14,250 nucleotides of DNA, from positions 1 to 14,250 of the forward strand of contig DAOVYW010000037.1 in NCBI GenBank assembly GCA_030635415.1, read 5' to 3'. A program made the position numbers and the translations under genes. The notes under the pieces were generated by a model. That model had not been told where the DNA came from, did not search any database, and saw nothing but the letters and a program-made list of their open reading frames with translations. Shown piece after piece: positions 7,137-11,658 of the stretch. Source of the DNA: Candidatus Firestoneibacteriota bacterium (GTDB lineage Bacteria > Oederibacteriota > JAAXVQ01 > JAUVAV01). Numbering within the stretch: position 1 is the first letter of the stretch; every line of letters begins with the position of its first letter.

Positions 7137-7769
7137 TCAGGCCTTTTCCAAAATCCGCACTCGCTTACCTTGTACCTGCAGCCGGTTCTCGCAAAATAAG
7201 GCCACTGCCCGGGGATAAATTCTATGTTCCTCTACCAATACCCTTTCAGCCAGGGTTTTAGGGGTATCGTGGTCCATTACCGGAACCACAGATTGAAGTA
7301 CAATGGGTCCGGTATCCGTACCCTCATCAACAAAATGTACAGTACATCCCGAGTATTTGGCCCCGGAAGCTATTACCGCATCATGTACATGAGGGCCAAA
7401 CATACCCAAACCTCCAAAAGCCGGTAAAAGGGCGGGATGAACATTCAAAATCCGCAAGCTAAAAATCCTGGTAAATTCAGGAGTTAAAATCCGCAGATAA
7501 CCGGCGAGGCATACCAAATCTATACTGTGTTGGCTTAACTGCCTGGCCAGCTCTTGATCATAGGCCTCCCGGCTGGGAAATCCGGCCGGATCCAGGCCGA
7601 TACTGGTTACTCCCACCTCCCGGCCTCGTTCCAGCGCGCGAGCTCCTGGTTTATCACTCACCACCAGTACGATTTCTGCCTCTCCAAATTGCCGGGAACG
7701 CCAGGCATCCAGCAGGGCCTGAAGATTACTTCCTCCACCTGATGCCAATACCGCGATTTTAATACCCAT
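7137..7769 (-). CDS. purN: Phosphoribosylglycinamide formyltransferase (10-formyl-THF dependent)
   Basis: A 210-residue enzyme transferring a formyl group from 10-formyltetrahydrofolate to GAR. It has the family's N-terminal LASGGGSNLQAL (8-19). The catalytic residues are recognisable as Asn109 and His111 in LNVHPALLP and Asp152 in VDEGTDTGPIVLQ. The GCTVHFVDEG stretch that positions the folate is intact. The segment GGLGMFGPHVHDAVIASGA is the longer loop form seen in many bacterial PurN proteins. The ATG at 7769 has AGAGG 6 bases upstream. It is the first gene of the purine cluster and has its own predicted promoter. Confidence 0.96.
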   Translation of the reverse strand: MGIKIAVLASGGGSNLQALLDAWRSRQFGEAEIVLVVSDKPGARALERGREVGVTSIGLDPAGFPSREAYDQELARQLSQHSIDLVCLAGYLRILTPEFTRIFSLRILNVHPALLPAFGGLGMFGPHVHDAVIASGAKYSGCTVHFVDEGTDTGPIVLQSVVPVMDHDTPKTLAERVLVEEHRIYPRAVALFCENRLQVQGKRVRILEKA

Positions 7770-7792
7770 TAATGCCTCTTAAATTTGAATGG

Positions 7793-7810
7793 TGCCACAG
7801 ATATATGGCA
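7793..7810 (-). promoter_or_regulatory. Small inverted repeat in the purN leader
   Basis: TGCCA and TGGCA arms surround an 8-base spacer, between the predicted promoter and the purN ribosome binding site. It could be a small operator or a leader hairpin. It does not match the E. coli PurR box, and no known purine or guanine riboswitch core was recognised. With only 5-base arms it may be chance. Confidence 0.2.
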
Positions 7811-7841
7811 AATTTAGACCCGTGGTGATAAACAAAGGTTA

Positions 7842-7870
7842 ATAATTACTGTTAAAAATAGTATTGTCAA
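7842..7870 (-). promoter_or_regulatory. Sigma-70-like promoter for the purine cluster
   Basis: On the minus strand a perfect TTGACA (7865-7870) is followed after 17 bases by AATTAT (7842-7847), a 4 of 6 match to TATAAT. It would start transcription near 7835, giving purN a leader of about 65 bases. It is the only good promoter seen between the repeat region and purN. Confidence 0.6.
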
Positions 7871-7910
7871 GTTGAAAATGCGCATTTAAAAATATAGATA
7901 AAGCAACTAG

Positions 7911-8138
7911 GCCTGTCGGACTTTAGTTATTCTCACCCTTTTGCGAGGCTGTGTTGTAATGCCTGTTTTAGAGATTGCTTTGTCGCTTACGCTCCTCGCA
8001 ATGACAGAAAATCCTTTAAAAACAGTCATTGCGAGCGACCGAAGGGAGCGCGGCAATCACGTTTTTCGAATTGCGACACAGTCTCTTCAAAGGGGGAAGC
8101 TACGGAAAAAATTGCTTTGAGCTTAAAGTCCAACAGTC
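7911..8138. repeat. Nested palindromic element, MITE-like, copy 1
   Basis: Three nested layers of inverted repeat are visible. Outermost, CTGTCGGACTTTAG (7913-7926) faces its inverted near-copy at 8122-8136 (CTGTTGGACTTTAAG when read on the minus strand). Next, a 15-base arm at 7945-7959 matches the reverse complement of 8071-8085 at 12 positions. Innermost, arms of about 36 bases at 7971-8006 and 8024-8060 both carry the core TCATTGCGAG...GGCAATC or its complement. The core matches my memory of an interspersed repeat (TGTCATTGCGAGGAGCG...) seen in many bacterial genomes. No transposase is encoded, so it is likely non-autonomous. Confidence 0.7.
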
Positions 8139-8395
8139 TCTCAGTACATTCCTCAATGATTAGCTTGGCATTATTTTTTCGCAAGGATTCCGGGAGGATT
8201 AGATGTATATTTTGCACGCTATTTTATGGGATCTTTTACCCATATTTTTTAACCAATAATAATACTTCCGTACACAGATAAATTTATTCCTTAATTATTC
8301 AGTCTTTTTCATTCCCTCCCAAGATACCTTCTTTCCAAAGTACATGGCGCTAAAATTTCGGACATCATGCGGACATACAAACGTATTTATGTAAC

Positions 8396-8538
8396 GATTT
8401 TGCTGCAAAACCCCCTAAGATGTCATTGCGAGCAACCGTAGGGAGCGTGTCAATCTTAATTTTATCCTTATAAAATCAAGATTGCTTCGTCGCTACTGCT
8501 CCTCGCAAAGACAGCAAAAAGGATTTTGCAGCAGAATC
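8396..8538. repeat. Palindromic interspersed repeat, copy 2
   Basis: It has the same core as copy 1, with arms at 8421-8456 (TGTCATTGCGAGCAACC...) and 8478-8513 (inverted). The palindrome extends outwards: GATTTTGCTGCAAAA at 8396-8410 faces its near-complement at 8524-8538. The total length is about 143 bases. The flanking arms differ entirely from those of copy 1, although each still pairs with its own partner. Between the two copies (8139-8395) I see no gene, only AT-rich sequence with a 7-base direct repeat CGGACAT near 8360. Confidence 0.7.
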
Positions 8539-8564
8539 AGTAACTTCCGCAACAAATAATATTT

Positions 8565-8594
8565 AATATTTTGCCGGTGGAAACCGAAAATATT
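8565..8594 (+). promoter_or_regulatory. Inverted repeat overlapping the response-regulator promoter
   Basis: AATATTTT (8565-8572) and AAAATATT (8587-8594) are perfect complements. Inside them CGGT (8575-8578) pairs with ACCG (8583-8586) around GGAA. A second, offset pair of perfect 10-base arms lies at 8555-8564 and 8588-8597. It spans the -35 to -10 region of the predicted promoter, so an operator is the simpler reading. If transcription started upstream, it would be a hairpin with a GNRA-type GGAA loop. Confidence 0.4.
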
Positions 8595-8599
8595 ATTAT
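8571..8599 (+). promoter_or_regulatory. Probable promoter of the receiver-protein gene
   Basis: TTGCCG (8571-8576) is followed after 17 bases by TATTAT (8594-8599), 4 of 6 and 5 of 6 matches to the sigma-70 consensus. Transcription would start near 8606, about 34 bases before the ATG. Confidence 0.45.
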
Positions 8600-8639
8600 C
8601 CAGGTTTTTTATTAGAAACCATGCCAAGGAGGCAGAAGC

Positions 8640-9113
8640 ATGGATGTTTCAGATAACCGCTCTTCTGACCAAGATTTGATTCGCCATGCCAAGTCTTTAA
8701 AACGCATCCTCATCGTTGATGATGAAGAGGATATAGTAAGAATGATCCAGTATCAATTGCAGGCTGAGGGCTATCAAACTATTTCGGCTCAGGATGGATT
8801 GAATGCCCTGGAAAAAGTGGCGGAAACCAAGCCTCATCTTACTATTTTAGATATTATGATGCCCAAAGTGGATGGTTGGGTAGTCTGCCATAGCATTAAG
8901 GGAAATATTACCACTAAAAACACCAGGGTGATTATTCTCTCCGCCCTGAATAATTTCATGGCAAAAGTGAAGGGTATGTATGTTCTACAAGCGGATCTTT
9001 ATATGACCAAGCCGTTTGAATTGGAAGATCTATCCCTTAACATCCAGAAAATGCTTAATATTGAGGAAGAAGTCCGGGCCAAAATCCCTACCCTTTTAGA
9101 TAATCCATTATAA
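8640..9113 (+). CDS. Single-domain response regulator (receiver protein)
   Basis: A 157-residue CheY-like receiver with no output domain. The acidic pair is Asp27-Asp28 in ILIVDDEED, the phosphoacceptor is Asp71 in LDIMMPKVDG, the switch Ser101 is in IILSALNN, and the conserved Lys124 is in MTKPF. It should be phosphorylated by a histidine kinase, but none is encoded in this window. About 20 extra residues precede the domain and about 20 follow it. The ATG at 8640 has a strong AAGGAGG at 8626-8632. The start of the gene sits just after the interspersed repeats. The signalling partner and target are unknown. Its stop overlaps that of the convergent membrane-protein gene. Confidence 0.93.
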   Translation: MDVSDNRSSDQDLIRHAKSLKRILIVDDEEDIVRMIQYQLQAEGYQTISAQDGLNALEKVAETKPHLTILDIMMPKVDGWVVCHSIKGNITTKNTRVIILSALNNFMAKVKGMYVLQADLYMTKPFELEDLSLNIQKMLNIEEEVRAKIPTLLDNPL

Positions 9114-9335
9114 ACGTATCAGGCCGAACAGGCCCAGCAAACCGATAATAGTGAAAATCATGCCGGTTAACATTAAATAAGTCCGCACTCCGGCCGGCAG
9201 ACGTCCATCCGGCTGACGCTTAGTGCGCCAAGCATAAATTTTGATATATAGGGCGGTTAAATACTCCCGGCCTAAACTTAAAAACGCACCCACTATAATC
9301 AAGGCCAGCGCCAGGGGACTTACTTCCTGCGACAT
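9108..9335 (-). CDS. Small two-helix membrane protein, unknown function
   Basis: A 75-residue protein with two hydrophobic helices at about residues 7-22 (PLALALIIVGAFLSLG) and 52-73 (TYLMLTGMIFTIIGLLGLFGLI). They are joined by a basic loop (IKIYAWRTKRQPDGRLP). I do not recognise a family. ATG at 9335 is chosen because GGGAGG lies just upstream. An in-frame ATG at 9410 would sit on the -35 element of the predicted promoter. The gene converges on the response-regulator gene and the two coding regions overlap by 6 bases at their stops. Confidence 0.8.
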   Translation of the reverse strand: MSQEVSPLALALIIVGAFLSLGREYLTALYIKIYAWRTKRQPDGRLPAGVRTYLMLTGMIFTIIGLLGLFGLIRL

Positions 9336-9380
9336 GTTTTTCCTCCCAATAAAATTTTCTTTAAACCTTAAATCAAGAGT

Positions 9381-9410
9381 ATTATAATCTGAAATGTTTA
9401 AATTTGTCAT
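9381..9410 (-). promoter_or_regulatory. Sigma-70-like promoter for the small membrane protein
   Basis: On the minus strand ATGACA (9405-9410) is followed after 18 bases by a perfect TATAAT (9381-9386). The predicted start near 9374 leaves a leader of about 40 bases before the ATG at 9335. Confidence 0.6.
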
Positions 9411-9446
9411 TCCTTAATATCGCTCTCCGCAAAATTGAGAGCAGTG

Positions 9447-9455
9447 TGATATATT
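9447..9455 (+). promoter_or_regulatory. Possible extended -10 promoter for the GGQ protein gene
   Basis: TGATATATT is an extended -10 (TG-N-TATATT) with no good -35 at the expected distance. It lies just after a small inverted repeat, GCTCTC (9422-9427) with GAGAGC (9437-9442). It would give a leader of about 50 bases before the ATG at 9512, which also contains the 8-base palindrome CCGGCCGG (9464-9471). Confidence 0.35.
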
Positions 9456-9511
9456 AGGCAGGACCGGCCGGAATCCAGAGGCTTTGATTTGAGAGGAGAG
9501 AGATTTTACTT

Positions 9512-9928
9512 ATGCCCGATTTCCCAGTAAGCGAACAAAAATACGAGACCCTGAAAAAACGCATGCAGGACTTGGGACTTCGGGAACAGGACATCAAAGA
9601 AAGCTTTATCCGCTCCAGCGGACCGGGTGGACAGCATGTCAATAAAACCTCCACCTGCGTGGTTCTGCGACACGGCCCCACCGGGCTGGAGGTTCGCTGC
9701 CAGCGGGAACGTTCCCAAAGCCTGAATCGCTTCCTGGCCCGCCGCCAACTGGCTGATAAACTGGACCAGTTATTAAATAAAGCCAGGAGCGAAGCCGAAC
9801 AAAAGCGGGAAAAAGTCCGGCGCCAGAAACGACGCCGTTCCCGCCGGGCCAAGGAAAAGATGCTGGAAGACAAGCGTCATCAATCCGCCAAGAAGCAATT
9901 GCGTTCTTTCCACGGGAAAGATGAATGA
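9512..9928 (+). CDS. Release-factor-like GGQ protein, probable ribosome rescue factor
   Basis: A 138-residue protein containing only the RF-1 catalytic domain. SSGPGGQHVNKTSTCVVLRH places the GGQ at residues 39-41, which in release factors triggers hydrolysis of peptidyl-tRNA. HGPTGLEVRCQRERSQSLNR continues the domain. The stop-codon recognition domains of RF1 and RF2 are absent. The tail (about 90-135) is strongly basic, rich in Arg and Lys, as in ArfB and in mitochondrial mtRF-R (C12orf65), where it helps binding to stalled ribosomes. The NKTS-x-CVVLRH and NRFLAR details resemble mtRF-R more than ArfB, from memory. A GGAG-type site lies about a dozen bases before the ATG. It is transcribed alone and is followed by a hairpin. 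The rescue role is inferred from domain content. Confidence 0.88.
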   Translation: MPDFPVSEQKYETLKKRMQDLGLREQDIKESFIRSSGPGGQHVNKTSTCVVLRHGPTGLEVRCQRERSQSLNRFLARRQLADKLDQLLNKARSEAEQKREKVRRQKRRRSRRAKEKMLEDKRHQSAKKQLRSFHGKDE

Positions 9929-9958
9929 AATACCCTGAGGCAGTCCCCCAGGGTATTT
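9928..9958 (+). terminator. Hairpin after the GGQ protein gene, probable terminator
   Basis: AAATACCCTG (9928-9937) and CAGGGTATTT (9949-9958) form a perfect 10-pair stem with an 11-base loop, immediately after the stop codon. Only a short T-run follows, so termination may be weak or may depend on other factors. Confidence 0.55.
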
Positions 9959-9981
9959 AACCTGATTTATTATTTGTAAAA

Positions 9982-10029
9982 TCCCCCTTTTTGCCAGTCC
10001 TGGATGGTTTTGTCCAGGGAAAAGGGGGA
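9982..10029. repeat. Long hairpin element between the GGQ gene and the second ECF operon
   Basis: TCCCCCTTTT (9982-9991) and AAAAGGGGGA (10020-10029) are perfect complements. Inside them CCTGGA (9999-10004) pairs with TCCAGG (10013-10018). The motif ATCCCCCTTTT occurs again at 14148-14158 in a looser palindrome. It lies upstream of the ECF promoter. It could be a bidirectional transcription barrier or a member of an interspersed palindrome family. Confidence 0.5.
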
Positions 10030-10090
10030 ACTCAATAAGGGAACCCTGAAGCAAGTTGCAGGGAATAAACCAGTTTATGAACATTTAACC

Positions 10091-10118
10091 TGTAACCTTT
10101 TGGTAACCTCATTCGTAT
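10091..10118 (+). promoter_or_regulatory. ECF-type promoter, probable autoregulation of the second ECF operon
   Basis: TGTAAC (10091-10096) is followed after exactly 17 bases by CGTAT (10114-10118). This matches the general ECF promoter layout (TGAAAC-N16/17-CGTA, as known for sigma-W of Bacillus). It lies about 60-75 bases before the sigma factor start. A second GGTAACC copy at 10102-10108 sits inside the spacer. Confidence 0.6.
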
Positions 10119-10178
10119 CATAAATAGCAGGGAAAATAGTAGGCAATCCCGGCATTTTATTGGAAAATGAGGCGAATC

Positions 10179-10778
10179 ATGATATTTGAGGAGATAATGA
10201 AGCTACCCTGCCTTTTTACCCCAACTACTAATGCGCCTCCAAGCCTGGAAGCACGGTTTGCTCAGGGTGATATGACGGCACTGGAAGAGATTATGTTGAC
10301 CCATCAAAAAGGAATTTATCATCTGGGGCTGCGTCTATTTGCTTCGCGTGATAAGGCCGCTGATTTTTATCAGGATGTGTTTATCAAAATATATGAAAAA
10401 CGCGATCACTACAATCCCATGCGACCGCTTAAACCTTGGCTCTACCAAGTGGCCATAAATCTCGGACGTGACCGGCTGCGTCAGAAACAGGAAATCATCA
10501 TGGGTGAAGATCGTATGCCAGGACCCATTGAAATGCCCCAAGCGGAAAACCGGTTATTAAAAGCTGAAGTGAAACAAAAAGTTTGGCACGTGGTGAATCA
10601 GTTAAGCCCGATTTATCGCGAGATACTGGCGTTGCGTTTTTCTTCAGATCTAAGCGCGAAAGAAATCGCCGCGATGCTTGGCATCAGTCTCAGCGCCGCT
10701 AAAGTACGGTTGTGCCGGGGCTTAAAAGCCTTTGAAGAATCATTCAAGGCTCAGGGAGGGGAAAGCTATGTCCTGTGA
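10179..10778 (+). CDS. ECF (sigma-70 family) RNA polymerase sigma factor, second module
   Basis: About 199 residues. Region 2 (about 25-105) contains DKAADFYQDVFIKIYEKRDHY and PWLYQVAINLGRDRLR. Region 4 (about 137-187) contains LSPIYREILALRF and the helix-turn-helix LSAKEIAAMLGISLSAAKVR. It is clearly a different ECF group from the minus-strand factor: the linker is shorter and the helix-turn-helix differs. It probably activates its own operon through the TGTAAC-N17-CGTAT element. Start choice is uncertain: ATG at 10167 lacks a ribosome binding site, 10179 has GAGG 6 bases upstream, and 10197 has GAGGAG only 3 bases upstream. The 3' end overlaps the anti-sigma gene by 11 bases. Confidence 0.92.
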   Translation: MIFEEIMKLPCLFTPTTNAPPSLEARFAQGDMTALEEIMLTHQKGIYHLGLRLFASRDKAADFYQDVFIKIYEKRDHYNPMRPLKPWLYQVAINLGRDRLRQKQEIIMGEDRMPGPIEMPQAENRLLKAEVKQKVWHVVNQLSPIYREILALRFSSDLSAKEIAAMLGISLSAAKVRLCRGLKAFEESFKAQGGESYVL

Positions 10779-11205
10779 ATATGGGAATGAAAAACTGGAA
10801 GCCTATGTCCTGGGTCTGCTTGACCAAGCAGCAGCAAGCCTAATGGCCGAGCATATTAAAATCTGTCAAACCTGCCAGCGGGAACTGGCCGGGCATCAAC
10901 AGGCCGCAGCTTTATTAGATAAAGCGTTTGATGAAGAACCGGCGGAATGGTTAGCCGGAAAAACCCTGGCTAAAATAAAGGCCGACCCGGTTAAGCCGAT
11001 TAACTGGCTAAAGTGGGGAATGCCGGTCTTGGCAGGCGCAGCAGCAGTCATGCTAATGGTTCTGCTGCCGCCGGCAGAGAAAACAGACCGGTATCCGATT
11101 ACCCTTGCCGCTGACTTGGATATTCATTTACAAAATCCGATTAATGATCGATCGCTATATGAGGAACTGGGCGTGGCAACACAAGTCGCGAAGTTGCTGC
11201 TGTGA
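10768..11205 (+). CDS. Zinc-finger anti-sigma factor, second module
   Basis: A 145-residue single-pass membrane protein. Cys3 and His29-x3-Cys33-x2-Cys36 (AEHIKICQTCQ) form a zf-HC2 type anti-sigma domain spaced as in the minus-strand anti-sigma factor. A membrane helix spans about residues 84-101 (GMPVLAGAAAVMLMVLLP). A periplasmic tail of about 44 residues ends in VAKLLL. The ATG at 10768 has a GGGAGGGG site and lies 11 bases inside the sigma gene, so translation is coupled and the two proteins should be made in balance. Unlike the first anti-sigma factor, the tail has no hexad repeats. Sigma binding is inferred from domain and operon context. Confidence 0.85.
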   Translation: MSCEYGNEKLEAYVLGLLDQAAASLMAEHIKICQTCQRELAGHQQAAALLDKAFDEEPAEWLAGKTLAKIKADPVKPINWLKWGMPVLAGAAAVMLMVLLPPAEKTDRYPITLAADLDIHLQNPINDRSLYEELGVATQVAKLLL

Positions 11206-11228
11206 TTCCCTAAAAAGGAGGGATAAAA

Positions 11229-11648
11229 ATGAAAAAAAGCGTATGTGGCATAGCCGTGAGTCTGATTCTGCTTTTGGCGGGCACAGGTTGGGCCGCGCTC
11301 GACCAAGAGGAAAAATCCAAAATTGCCACCCTGGCCGAAACACTCAAGCTTGATGCCGGGCAAAAAGCCAAGCTTATCAAAGAACGTCAAGCAAGCAGGA
11401 AAGCTTTACTGCGATTGGAGAAAAAATGGCAAACCTTACATGATCAGCTGCGCCGGGAAGTACGAAAAGACAAACCCCGACGGGAAAAAGTCGATCACTT
11501 AACCGTTGCCATTGGAAAACTCCGGGGTGAAATTATTTCGCTGCGAACCAACTCGCTCCTTTACCTTAAATCCATATTAAAACCGGAACAAAAACCAATT
11601 ATCGAAAAAGGCCGGCCGGATAAAATACCAGCCGAGCCCAAACCCTAA
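11229..11648 (+). CDS. Spy/CpxP-like periplasmic protein (LTxxQ family)
   Basis: A 139-residue protein with a signal peptide (KSVCGIAVSLILLLAGTGWAA, cleavage near residue 23). The mature part is mostly charged helix. Two degenerate LTxxQ-type motifs frame it: LKLDAGQ at 39-45 and LKPEQ at 117-121. That spacing is usual for Spy/CpxP and heavy-metal sensor-like proteins, which act as periplasmic chaperones or stress sensors. The final 15 residues are rich in Pro and Lys. AAGGAGG (11215-11221) sits 7 bases before the ATG and the gene is 23 bases after the anti-sigma factor. A role in sensing or buffering envelope damage for this ECF module is likely but inferred. Confidence 0.75.
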   Translation: MKKSVCGIAVSLILLLAGTGWAALDQEEKSKIATLAETLKLDAGQKAKLIKERQASRKALLRLEKKWQTLHDQLRREVRKDKPRREKVDHLTVAIGKLRGEIISLRTNSLLYLKSILKPEQKPIIEKGRPDKIPAEPKP

Positions 11649-11658
11649 GGAGGCTGCC

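Noticed and set aside
8026..8217. A 63-codon open frame on the minus strand starting with GTG
   Set aside because: Its last third is translated repeat core and the rest crosses the outer repeat arm. It has no recognisable domain, so it is most likely a by-product of the palindromic element. The GAGG near the start is not enough support.
7770..8640. CRISPR array, tRNA or attachment site in the gene-free region
   Set aside because: The repeats are inverted and only two in number, with no regular spacers. No cloverleaf-forming sequence or integrase gene is present.
9336..9410. N-terminal extension of the small membrane protein from ATG at 9410
   Set aside because: The extension lies over a good TATAAT/ATGACA promoter, is not hydrophobic, and the downstream ATG at 9335 has a much better ribosome binding site.
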